Positions 1-6,355 of a DNA stretch of 7,301 bases are shown here, piece after piece (the stretch's first letter is position 1; each line of letters begins with the position of its first letter). Origin of the DNA: Desulfobacteraceae bacterium (GTDB lineage Bacteria > Desulfobacterota > Desulfobacteria > Desulfobacterales > BuS5). Location: NCBI GenBank assembly GCA_030592105.1, contig JAUVKE010000120.1, positions 1 through 7,301 on the forward strand, written 5' to 3'. The position numbers and the translations under genes are program-made. The notes below the pieces were generated by a model. It did no database searches. It was not told where the DNA came from and worked only from the letters and a program-made list of their open reading frames with translations.

Positions 1-55
1 GGAAGATAAATTAATATCGATATGCTTTTACTGACAACTGATACCATATAACGAC

Positions 56-238
56 TTTCTTGTTTTTGTGACAGAAAACCAGGAGTAAGGTTCCAAGGCG
101 GACTTTGCCAGCAACCCAAGTAGGGGCGGATTCCATATCCGCCCCATCATCATCTTTATAGCTAATTTTTCATTATAATTTTCTCGTTTTTTATGACAGG
201 GTTTCACGAGTAAGGTACTAACTCCTTGGGCAACAAGT
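56..238. repeat. Diverged direct repeat pair (56-121 and 180-238)
   Basis: The two segments share the order TTTCTYG, a T-run, TGACAG, then GAGTAAGGT, followed by a weaker match ending in CAAC..AAGT. They are offset by about 124 bases. The conserved first ~37 bases match at roughly three quarters of positions. The GC-rich hairpin at 123-145 lies between them. This looks like a degenerate dispersed intergenic repeat rather than coding sequence; on the minus strand it generates a low-quality open frame. Family and copy number cannot be determined from this window. Confidence 0.5.
123..145. repeat. Perfect 9-bp GC-rich hairpin
   Basis: GGGGCGGAT (123-131) and ATCCGCCCC (137-145) form a perfect stem with a 5-base loop. 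Neither strand has a U-run immediately after the stem, so an intrinsic terminator is not well supported. It sits between the two arms of a diverged direct repeat and may be part of that dispersed unit. Confidence 0.7.
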
Positions 239-256
239 ATAAATAAACTGTACAGC

Positions 257-310
257 ATGCTCCGTGTTGGGGCTTCCACAACAAGTTATGCAAGCCTCAA
301 CACGGGGCAT
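257..310 (+). repeat. 19-bp hairpin with two G-U wobbles
   Basis: The arms 257-275 (ATGCTCCGTGTTGGGGCTT) and 292-310 (AAGCCTCAACACGGGGCAT) pair along all 19 positions if read as plus-strand RNA. Two pairs are wobbles (U261-G306 and G270-U297). The loop is 16 bases. On the minus strand the same two positions would be A-C mismatches, which hints at a plus-strand transcript. No U-run follows. The right arm can alternatively pair with 382-390 (ATGCCCCGT) over 9 bases. Confidence 0.6.
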
Positions 311-506
311 ACTCTCACCTTCAGATCCATCCTTATTTTTTCCCATATATGCGAAAATCATAAACCCTTCGGACAAGTAACATGCCCCGTTTCCAGAATA
401 TATTCTGTTTTATCATTTGCTTTTTTTAAAATTCCATGTAATAAAATAGCGTTGTCATAACAAATCCGCTTGGACGCACCTGACGCTTGCCGCCTCTTAT
501 TCAGGC

Positions 507-625
507 TATAGATCGTCACATAAATAATTTCACTGCGTTATCGAGCACCTACGTATTAAAATACGCCTTCCTCCCCCCGGCCTTGTGCCAAATTTTAAAA
601 TCGGGTTATTCTCTAACAATCTATA
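507..625. mobile_element. MITE-like inverted-repeat element, copy 1
   Basis: This 119-bp segment begins TATAGATCGTCA and ends TAACAATCTATA, so its ends are imperfect inverted repeats. It matches 3494-3611 with about 16 differences across the alignment, roughly 86-87% identity. Both copies contain a central CGTATT..AATACG hairpin and a conserved CCTTGTGCCAAATTTTAAAAT block. No transposase is encoded, so it is non-autonomous. A TA duplication at the ends would be compatible with IS630/mariner-type insertion, but this is inference. The right end also pairs with flanking DNA: 618-630 and 655-667 form a perfect 13-bp inverted repeat. Confidence 0.75.
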
Positions 626-667
626 TTTTGTCTAATCTTTTATTATAAAATCCTCAAAATATAGATT
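618..667. repeat. 13-bp perfect inverted repeat at edge of copy 1
   Basis: AATCTATATTTTG (618-630) and CAAAATATAGATT (655-667) are perfect reverse complements separated by 24 bases. The left arm overlaps the right terminus of the 507-625 element. The right arm could be a remnant of another element end or a hairpin in the leader of the gene at 789. It is AT-rich, so a regulatory role is not established. Confidence 0.6.
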
Positions 668-788
668 TTTAGAAAATTAATTTTGAAAAGCCTGTACAAA
701 AAATAGAATCGATACCCATGTTTTAAAAACCTGGCCTATTAGCATTGTTCCATACTTTAGAAACCTTAAATAAGGAGAATTTAGAAAA

Positions 789-2207
789 ATGGTAGGTATT
801 ACTTCTTACGGAGCCTATATCCCTTTGTATAGACTCCCTTTAATGGAAATCGCCAAAGCATGGAATGTTCCTCCCAGGGGCAAGGGAGAACGTTCTGTGG
901 CCAATTACGATGAAGATAGTCTGTCAATGTCTGTTGGCGCCTCTGTTCACGCTCTTTCCGGGATGGATAGATCCCTGATAAACGGGTTCTATTTTGCTAC
1001 AACAACATCTCCCTACGCAGAAAAAATGGTTTCCACCATAGGGGCGGCAGCGCTTGATTTTAGTCCTGAAACAAGAACACTGGATTTTACCAATTCATTA
1101 AGGTCGGGAACCGGAGCCATGATTGCGGCCATTGATGCTCTTAAGGCAGGATCATTAAATAATGTTCTGGTTGCAGCAGGAGATACGCGGGCAGCCCAAA
1201 CCCAGGGTGAAATGGAACAGACCTTTGGTGATGGTGCGGCTGCTGTTGTCCTTGGGGATACAGATGTTGCCGCAGAGATAGTCGATACTATCTCCATATC
1301 TGATGAAATCATGGATGTCTGGCGCCCCAGTTCTGAGACCTATGTCAGAGCATGGGAGGAACGTTTTGGATTTACAGTCTCATATTCCCAGCTGGTACCC
1401 AAAGCTGCAACTATGCTTCTTGAAAGAAATTGTCTTGCTCCCCAGGATCTTGCCAGAGTAGTTATTACTGCTCCAACCATAAGGCGGCATAAAGGGATGG
1501 GCAAAGCACTTGGCCTTAACCCTGAGCAATATGAGGATTCCATATTGCCCAATGTTGGAAATACAGGAACTGCACTCCCTTTGATGATGCTTGTCCAGGC
1601 GCTGGAAAGTTCAAAGGCCGGGGATAACATTATGGTATTGTCTTACAGTAATGGCTGTGATGCAATCCTGCTTAAAGTAACAGAAAATATTGAAAAATTA
1701 AAAAATAGAATTGGAATTAAACATCAGCTGGAATCTAAAAGGGAGCTCCCCAGTTATCAAAAGTTTTTGACCTTTAAAGGGCTGGTACCTGTTGCCCCTG
1801 TTGCCAGGCCGGACAGGACGCCAATAGCCGCTGTTACGTTATGGCGGCATAGAAAAGACTATCTGGCCTTATATGGATCCAAATGTACCGCATGTGGTGC
1901 CCAGCAATATCCTCCCCAAAGAGTTTGCGTAAAATGTCATGCAAAGGATAAACGTGAGATGGTCGGGCTCTCTGAAAAAAAACTCAGTGTTTTCACATAT
2001 ACCCAGGATAATCTTGCAACATCCGTTGATCCTCCTGTTATTGTTGGTGTTGTTGAATTTGAAGGAGGCGGAAGAGCAGCCTTTGACATAACAGACCGTG
2101 ATCCCCAGGAGGTCAAAGTCGGGATGGAAGTAGAATTTACATTTAGAAGACTTTTCTTTAACAGAGGGATCCATAATTATTACTGGAAGATTAGACCATT
2201 ACGATAA
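789..2207 (+). CDS. HMG-CoA synthase-fold protein fused to C-terminal zinc-ribbon/OB-fold (DUF35) domain; probable thiolase partner
   Basis: The protein has 472 residues. Residues 1-300 follow the archaeal-type HMG-CoA synthase/thiolase fold, with recognisable PYAEK (75-79), TNSLRSGTGA (101-110), FGDGAAAVVLGD and NVGNTGTALP (255-264) blocks. Residues ~320-472 are a DUF35 module. Its zinc ribbon has C366, C369, C380 and C383, followed by an OB fold ending in FTFRRL. Aligned from memory to HMG-CoA synthases, the catalytic Glu, Cys and His appear replaced by T72, L104 and T227, so normal HMG-CoA synthase chemistry is unlikely. The next gene, 10 bp downstream, is an SCP2-type thiolase. DUF35 proteins are known partners of such thiolases in the archaeal thiolase/HMGCS complex and in BbsAB of anaerobic toluene degradation. 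I infer a scaffold or CoA-binding subunit. The start is supported by AAGGAG at 772-777, though the spacing of 11 bases is slightly long. The fold assignment is firm; the pathway is unknown. Confidence 0.88.
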   Translation: MVGITSYGAYIPLYRLPLMEIAKAWNVPPRGKGERSVANYDEDSLSMSVGASVHALSGMDRSLINGFYFATTTSPYAEKMVSTIGAAALDFSPETRTLDFTNSLRSGTGAMIAAIDALKAGSLNNVLVAAGDTRAAQTQGEMEQTFGDGAAAVVLGDTDVAAEIVDTISISDEIMDVWRPSSETYVRAWEERFGFTVSYSQLVPKAATMLLERNCLAPQDLARVVITAPTIRRHKGMGKALGLNPEQYEDSILPNVGNTGTALPLMMLVQALESSKAGDNIMVLSYSNGCDAILLKVTENIEKLKNRIGIKHQLESKRELPSYQKFLTFKGLVPVAPVARPDRTPIAAVTLWRHRKDYLALYGSKCTACGAQQYPPQRVCVKCHAKDKREMVGLSEKKLSVFTYTQDNLATSVDPPVIVGVVEFEGGGRAAFDITDRDPQEVKVGMEVEFTFRRLFFNRGIHNYYWKIRPLR

Positions 2208-2217
2208 GGAGGATATT
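2206..2217 (+). promoter_or_regulatory. Ribosome binding site overlapping the upstream stop codon
   Basis: AAGGAGG (2206-2212) begins inside the TAA stop of the HMGCS/DUF35 gene and lies 5 bases before the thiolase ATG. This arrangement implies co-transcription and probably translational coupling, consistent with subunits of one complex. Confidence 0.8.
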
Positions 2218-3417
2218 ATGCCGGGAAGTATAAAAGATCGAGTTGCCATAGTAGGTATGGGGTGTACAAAGTTTGGTGAACGCTGGGACGTTTCAGCCGA
2301 AGATATGATAGTTGAAGCTGTTTATGAGGCATATGAGGATGCAGGGATTGATCCCAAAGATATAGATGCGGCATGGGTGGGAACCTTATGGGGCCTCACC
2401 GGAATGACCATATCAAAACCATTGAAATTAAATTATATACCAATCACAAGGCTTGAAAATGGATGTGCCACCGGATCTGATGCAATACGAAATGCATCTT
2501 ATGCTGTGGCCTCCGGGGTCTGTGATATTGCCCTGGCAGTGGGTTATGAGAAATTAAAGGATCAGGGCTACAGCGGCCTGGACCTTCCATTTACCGCTTC
2601 AGCAGGAGGAATGGCAGACGATGCAGCGGGTGTTGCGCCCACCACAACTGCGCCTGCCATGTTTGCTGTTATGGCAACAAAATATTTTGAGAGGTACGGA
2701 CTTAGCCCGGAAGAAGGCAAAAGAATGCTGGCCAGAGTCTCTTACAAAAGCCATCAAAATGGATTATTGAGTCCCAAAGCCCATTTTCAGAACAAAGTCA
2801 CCATGGATCAGATTATGAATGCGCCAATTATATCATGGCCATTGGGACTTTTTGACTGTTGTGGTGTAAGCGACGGAGCTGCGGCAGCTATAATAGTAAG
2901 AGCTGACAAAGCCAAAGAATTTCGCAAAGATCCCATGTATATAAAAGCCCTCCAGATATCCACAGGAGGCGAAAACAGGCTGAGGGATGATTATGACCAT
3001 ACCCATGTTGAAGAGATTTATCAGTCTGGATTAGCAGCCTATAAAGAAGCCGGCATTACCAACCCCAGAAAAGAGGTAAGTATGGCTGAAGTTCACGATT
3101 GCTTTTCCATAACAGAAGCTGTTTTTATGGAGGATCTGCAGTTTAGCCCAAGGGGAAAAGTAAGAGAAGACATTGAAAACGGGTTTTTTGATCTGGACGG
3201 CGGCCTTCCAGTGCAGCCCGATGGAGGGCTGAAGTGTTTTGGCCATCCCATAGGTGCTTCAGGGATCAGGATGCTCTATGAAATGTATACACAATTTCAG
3301 GGGAGAGCAGGTAAAAGACAAATCAACGATCCAGTCATGGGACTCACCGGCAACATGGGGGGGGAACCTCCTGGATGCTGTGTAAGTACTATTATAGTAG
3401 GTGCCAAGCTTGGTTGA
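2218..3417 (+). CDS. SCP2-type thiolase (acyl-CoA C-acetyltransferase family)
   Basis: The protein has 399 residues, a normal length for this family. It starts with the typical RVAIVGMGCTKFG segment. The nucleophile is C83 in ENGCATGSDA. The HDCF motif (H293-F296) is diagnostic of SCP2-type thiolases, where its cysteine is reported to replace the CxG cysteine of classical thiolases. GGLKCFGHPIGASG (336-349) supplies the active-site histidine H343. All expected catalytic elements are therefore present, so real CoA-dependent C-C cleavage or condensation is expected, in contrast to retro-aldolase relatives that lack the cysteine. It is tightly coupled to the upstream HMGCS/DUF35 gene and resembles the organisation of BbsB with its zinc-finger partner BbsA. 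The substrate cannot be read from sequence; a 3-oxoacyl-CoA from a branched, cyclic or aromatic acid is plausible. Cytoplasmic, with no signal or membrane segments. Confidence 0.9.
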   Translation: MPGSIKDRVAIVGMGCTKFGERWDVSAEDMIVEAVYEAYEDAGIDPKDIDAAWVGTLWGLTGMTISKPLKLNYIPITRLENGCATGSDAIRNASYAVASGVCDIALAVGYEKLKDQGYSGLDLPFTASAGGMADDAAGVAPTTTAPAMFAVMATKYFERYGLSPEEGKRMLARVSYKSHQNGLLSPKAHFQNKVTMDQIMNAPIISWPLGLFDCCGVSDGAAAAIIVRADKAKEFRKDPMYIKALQISTGGENRLRDDYDHTHVEEIYQSGLAAYKEAGITNPRKEVSMAEVHDCFSITEAVFMEDLQFSPRGKVREDIENGFFDLDGGLPVQPDGGLKCFGHPIGASGIRMLYEMYTQFQGRAGKRQINDPVMGLTGNMGGEPPGCCVSTIIVGAKLG

Positions 3418-3427
3418 TGAAAATATA

Positions 3428-3496
3428 ATATTCAGCTGTGCTGATAGCAGATATGCTTCAGCATTATGCCTGAAGCCATACACATCAACTGAATAT
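3428..3496. repeat. Nested inverted repeat after the thiolase gene
   Basis: ATATTCAG (3428-3435) pairs with CTGAATAT (3489-3496), and inside it GCTTCAG (3455-3461) pairs with CTGAAGC (3470-3476) around an 8-base loop. It begins 10 bases after the thiolase stop. There is no U-run after the inner stem, so it is more likely an mRNA 3'-end stabilising structure or old element remnant than an intrinsic terminator. The outer right arm shares its last three bases with the start of the adjacent ~119-bp element. Confidence 0.5.
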
Positions 3497-3611
3497 AGAT
3501 CGTCACATAAATAATTTCACTGCCTAATCGTCGCCTGCGTATTATAATACGGATTCCTCCCTCTGGCCTTGTGCCAAATTTTAAAATGGGGTTATCATCT
3601 GACAATCTATA
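3494..3611. mobile_element. MITE-like inverted-repeat element, copy 2
   Basis: This 118-bp copy begins TATAGATCGTCA (3494-3505) and ends TGACAATCTATA (3600-3611), giving 12-base terminal inverted repeats with one mismatch. The first 30 bases are identical to copy 1 at 507-536. The central CGTATTATAATACG (3538-3551) is a perfect palindrome here and a hairpin with a 2-base loop in copy 1. It has no coding capacity. Its insertion may have separated the thiolase gene from the terminator-like hairpin at 3682. Confidence 0.78.
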
Positions 3612-3681
3612 GTTACATGAAAATTTCTGTTTTCCCATGGTTCTCCTTACCTGACCGAGGACTACAGAAAACGATATTCCC

Positions 3682-3724
3682 AGCCCCAGGCAGGCTGTTT
3701 TCACCTGGGGCTTTAAATATTTTT
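3682..3724 (+). terminator. Intrinsic-terminator-like hairpin
   Basis: AGCCCCAGG (3682-3690) and CCTGGGGCT (3704-3712) form a perfect GC-rich 9-bp stem with a 13-base loop, followed by TTAAATATTTTT. The U-tract is interrupted by A residues, so it is an imperfect but plausible plus-strand terminator. It is the best terminator candidate for the HMGCS/DUF35-thiolase operon, although it lies about 265 bases past the thiolase stop with the copy 2 element in between. Confidence 0.65.
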
Positions 3725-3762
3725 AGAGTTGGTTTTACGGACATTTTGGGATATGAGTTCAG

Positions 3763-3836
3763 TAGTGTCCGGTTAGAATCTTGCGTGAGGGGAGTTTAAG
3801 TATTTTCTTTCTTGCAACTTTCTAACCGGACACAAC
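3763..3836. mobile_element. 74-bp miniature inverted-repeat element (IS end remnant)
   Basis: GTGTCCGGTTAGAA (3765-3778) and TTCTAACCGGACAC (3820-3833) are perfect 14-bp inverted repeats around a 41-base interior with no coding capacity. A TCAG tetramer is present on each side (3759-3762 and 3837-3840) and could be a target duplication. GTGTCCGGTTA-type ends resemble those of known DDE insertion sequences, but I cannot assign the family. It may be a MITE or an internally deleted insertion sequence. Confidence 0.6.
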
Positions 3837-3930
3837 TCAGCAATAAGTGACTCAAAATAAAGCCAAGCCCATATTCTTTTGAAAACCTAGACAAGAAGTG
3901 ATTAGTGACTTTTAACAAAAAGGAAAGATA

Positions 3931-5109
3931 ATGGATTTAAGATTAACAGAAGCACAAAGCAGATTACAAAAAGAGATCAGAGCTTTTTTAAAATCTATAA
4001 AGGAAAAAGGAGAATATCCTTTTACCAACGATTCTTTACAACTTGTATTTTCTCCTGAATTTTCACAAAAGCTTGCAGAAAAAGGGTGGATCGGGATTGC
4101 CTGGCCAAAGGAATTTGGAGGCCAGGGCGCAGGGTATCTTGAAAGATGTATTATTTTGGAAGAGCTTCTTAAATCCGGGGCACCAGTGGGATATCATTAT
4201 CTTGCAGACCGTCAGGTTGGGCCCGGCATTATACATTTCGGCTCAGATTTTCTCAAGAATGAATTTTTACAAAAAATGCTTAATGCACAGGTGAGTTTCT
4301 GTTTACTCTTTAGTGAACCCAATGCCGGGTCTGATTTGGCTGCGTGTGAAACATCAGCGGTGGAAGAAGGGGATTATTTTATTTTAAATGGTCAAAAAAC
4401 ATGGACATCCCATGGCCATTCAGCCGATTATGGATGGGGCCTTATGCGGACAAGTTTTGATTCCGAAACCCCAAGGCACAATGCTTTTAGTGAAATACTG
4501 ATCAACATGAAAACTCCGGGAATAACAATCCGTCCCGTTATTAATATGGTTGGGCTCCATTCATTTAATGAGGTTTTTTTTGATAATGTAAAAATTCATA
4601 AAAAATATCTCATAGGGAAAAAAGGTAATGGTTTTCGTCAGATAATGACGAATCTGGTTTATGAACGGGCTACAATTGACAGATTGATTCAGAATTACAG
4701 TGCCAAAGAAGCTCTTTTTGAATATGTAAAAAATACGGAAAAGGATGGAGTTCCCCTTTCAAAAGATCCCATTATAAGAGACAGCCTGGCAAAGTTGGAA
4801 GTGGAGTTCCAGGTGGGAAGAAAATATATCTATTATGTAACCACTCTCCTCGATGATGGCAAGATCCCTGATTATGAAGCAGCCATCGGCAAAAATTTAT
4901 GCACTCTTTTTGAGGCGAAATTATCTGATATGGCTACAAACATCATGGGTCTCCATGGGCTTATTATGCCCGATTCCCCAGAAGCTCTTTTCAAAGGAAT
5001 TGTAGCTGAGTCTTATCTCATGAGTCCGTCCTATACCCTGCAGGGGGGGTCTGTGGAAATACTTAAAAATATAATTGCAAAACGCGGATTAAAACTTTCT
5101 TTAAAATAA
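3931..5109 (+). CDS. Acyl-CoA dehydrogenase, putative catalytic (alpha) subunit
   Basis: The protein has 392 residues with the full acyl-CoA dehydrogenase layout. The N-terminal helical domain covers ~1-120 (GWIGIAWPKEFGGQG, 52-66). The middle beta domain has the FAD/substrate motif FSEPNAGSDLA (127-137) and QKTWTSHG (155-162). The C-terminal helical domain ends with GGSVEILKNIIAKRG (372-386). The MCAD-type catalytic Glu near the C terminus is absent (G372 region). E245 in LVYERAT sits where isovaleryl-CoA dehydrogenase-type enzymes carry their base, so the subunit is likely active. Flavin oxidation of an acyl-CoA to an enoyl-CoA, with electrons to ETF, is expected. The start ATG follows AAAGGAAAG at 3919-3926. 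The next gene is a degenerate paralog 58 bp downstream, suggesting a heteromeric enzyme like PimC/PimD or the mycobacterial steroid FadE pairs. The substrate is unknown. Confidence 0.88.
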   Translation: MDLRLTEAQSRLQKEIRAFLKSIKEKGEYPFTNDSLQLVFSPEFSQKLAEKGWIGIAWPKEFGGQGAGYLERCIILEELLKSGAPVGYHYLADRQVGPGIIHFGSDFLKNEFLQKMLNAQVSFCLLFSEPNAGSDLAACETSAVEEGDYFILNGQKTWTSHGHSADYGWGLMRTSFDSETPRHNAFSEILINMKTPGITIRPVINMVGLHSFNEVFFDNVKIHKKYLIGKKGNGFRQIMTNLVYERATIDRLIQNYSAKEALFEYVKNTEKDGVPLSKDPIIRDSLAKLEVEFQVGRKYIYYVTTLLDDGKIPDYEAAIGKNLCTLFEAKLSDMATNIMGLHGLIMPDSPEALFKGIVAESYLMSPSYTLQGGSVEILKNIIAKRGLKLSLK

Positions 5110-5156
5110 TTTTCGTTTTTACAAAAGTGGGTTCCCATGTTATTATCAATAAGATT

Positions 5157-5170
5157 GGAGGGTTACAGTG
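5157..5170 (+). promoter_or_regulatory. Ribosome binding site fixing a GTG start
   Basis: GGAGGG (5157-5162) lies 5 bases before GTG at 5168. The upstream ATG at 5137 is in another frame, and the protein from the GTG begins with the family-typical FNFSKDQIILRKSAREF, so the GTG start is well supported. Confidence 0.8.
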
Positions 5171-6295
5171 AATTTTAATTTTAGTAAGGATCAAATAATT
5201 TTACGCAAATCAGCTAGAGAATTTATAAAAAAAGAAATTCCCGCGTCTCTGGTTAGAGAACTCATAGTTGATGAAAAAGGGTATTCTTCAAAGGTGTGGA
5301 AAAAAATGGCAGAGTTGGGATGGCTGGGGATTGCCATTGATGAAGAATTCGGCGGCATAGGAGCCGACTTTATGGATCTTGCCATTCTTTTTGAAGAATT
5401 GGGGAGAGGTGCTGTGCCAAGTCCTTTTTTCTCTACGGTTTTGCTGGGTGGATTTTTGCTGCAGAACCATGCATCAGAAGAGTTGAAAAACAGATATTTA
5501 CCAAAGATTGTAGAGGGTAAAAGTATTATTACTGCAGCTATTTCAGGTGAAAAAGGTTTTTACGGCAAAAATCAGGTGGGAATAACCGCAAAAAAGTCCA
5601 ATGAAAGCTATCTTCTTAACGGATCTGTTCTTTTTGTCTCCTATGCCAATGTCTCGGACATGATAATCTGTGCTGCAAAAATGGATTCAGACAATACAGA
5701 TATAACTCTTTTTGCAGTTGACGGAAAAGTAAAGGGTCTTACAGCTAAACCCTTAAAAACAATCTTCGGAAATCATATTGATTATTCAATCACCCTTGAC
5801 AATGTAATGGTTTCGCCTGAAATGATTATCGGGGAAAAATGCAAAGGGTGGGATTATATTAAAAAAATCTGGCCCCTTATTATTGCAGCGCAAAGCTGCG
5901 AGTGCGTTGGTGGTATGCAAAAGGTAATGGATATGACCCGTGATTATTTAAATGGGAGAATTCAATTTGGAAAACCCTTGTCAGCCTTGCAAATTGTACA
6001 GCATATGTGTGTGGATATGTTTACAAAAGTCGAAACTTCAAAACTGACGGCACATTCTGCGGCATGGTCGATAAGTGAAGGACTTGATAGTGAAAATGAA
6101 GCAGCCATTGCCAAATCATGGTGTGCTGAGGCATACAAAGATGTAACGAAAATTGCCCACCAGGTAACAGGGGCAATAGGTTTTACAGAAGAATACGACC
6201 TTCATTTATACACAAAAAGCGCAAAAAAGCTGGAATTATTATTTGGAGATGGAGCCTATCAAAGAAAGGTGGTGGCAGATAAACTTGGGTTGTAA
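5168..6295 (+). CDS. Acyl-CoA dehydrogenase-like protein, putative non-catalytic (beta) subunit
   Basis: The protein has 375 residues and begins at a GTG codon. Family landmarks are GWLGIAIDEEFGGIG (51-65), RIQFGKPLSALQIVQH (264-279) and QVTGAIGFTEEYDLHLY (332-348). The last two normally contribute to FAD binding at the dimer interface and are intact. The usual FAD/substrate loop TEPxAGSD is missing; the corresponding stretch reads AAISGEKGFYG (123-133). The position aligned with the isovaleryl-CoA dehydrogenase base is about I238, and no ER motif occurs there. This is the pattern of the degenerate subunit of alpha2beta2 acyl-CoA dehydrogenases such as PimD or mycobacterial FadE27/ChsE2. It follows the putative catalytic subunit by 58 bp and is most likely co-transcribed with it. 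The subunit role is inference; family membership is firm. Confidence 0.85.
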   Translation: MNFNFSKDQIILRKSAREFIKKEIPASLVRELIVDEKGYSSKVWKKMAELGWLGIAIDEEFGGIGADFMDLAILFEELGRGAVPSPFFSTVLLGGFLLQNHASEELKNRYLPKIVEGKSIITAAISGEKGFYGKNQVGITAKKSNESYLLNGSVLFVSYANVSDMIICAAKMDSDNTDITLFAVDGKVKGLTAKPLKTIFGNHIDYSITLDNVMVSPEMIIGEKCKGWDYIKKIWPLIIAAQSCECVGGMQKVMDMTRDYLNGRIQFGKPLSALQIVQHMCVDMFTKVETSKLTAHSAAWSISEGLDSENEAAIAKSWCAEAYKDVTKIAHQVTGAIGFTEEYDLHLYTKSAKKLELLFGDGAYQRKVVADKLGL

Positions 6296-6326
6296 GCTGT
6301 AATGCCTGAATTCTTTTAAAAGTTAT

Positions 6327-6355
6327 AAACCATGAAAACTCATGATTTGTTTTTT
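6327..6355 (+). terminator. Weak intrinsic-terminator candidate after the dehydrogenase pair
   Basis: AAACCATGA (6327-6335) pairs with TCATGATTT (6340-6348) with one mismatch, and a T-run (6350-6355) follows after one base. It lies 32 bases after the dehydrogenase stop. The stem is AT-rich and therefore weak. Confidence 0.4.

Larger units (their letters stand above)
1..788. other. Repeat-rich intergenic region, no convincing gene
   Basis: Short open frames exist here (for example 28-279 on the minus strand and 257-460 on the plus strand). Their predicted proteins resemble no family I recognise, they lack good ribosome binding sites, and they coincide with repeats and hairpins. The stretch holds a diverged direct repeat pair, two GC-rich hairpins, a 14-bp palindrome (394-407, CAGAATATATTCTG), the first copy of a ~119-bp inverted-repeat element, and the leader of the gene at 789. 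The last 160 bases are AT-rich and should contain the promoter of that gene. A TTGAAA at 683-688 and TAGAAT at 704-709 are separated by only 15 bases, so I do not call a promoter. Confidence 0.7.
3418..3930. other. Intergenic region filled with hairpins and miniature elements
   Basis: No gene is supported between the thiolase and the first dehydrogenase. The 513 bases hold, in order, a nested hairpin (3428-3496), the second copy of the ~119-bp element (3494-3611), a terminator-like hairpin (3682-3724) and a 74-bp inverted-repeat element (3763-3836). The dehydrogenase gene at 3931 then follows. An open frame at 3569-3799 spans several of these repeats and has no recognisable product. A TTGAAA at 3879-3884 could be a -35 box, but no good -10 follows at 16-18 bases. 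The two gene pairs are probably separate transcription units. Confidence 0.7.

Noticed and set aside
28..279. Minus-strand open frame of 83 codons
   Set aside because: It is built from the diverged repeat pair and the hairpin, has no recognisable family, and lacks a convincing ribosome binding site.
257..460. Plus-strand open frame of 67 codons
   Set aside because: Its start lies inside the left arm of the 19-bp hairpin and the protein has no recognisable features.
683..709. Promoter TTGAAA / TAGAAT upstream of the gene at 789
   Set aside because: The spacer is only 15 bases, and such hexamers are expected by chance in this AT-rich stretch.
731..750. Sigma-54 type promoter (TGGC ... TTG)
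   Set aside because: The spacing between the GG and GC elements does not fit the -24/-12 consensus.
3569..3799. Plus-strand open frame of 76 codons
   Set aside because: It overlaps the element end, the terminator-like hairpin and the 74-bp element; the translation looks random.
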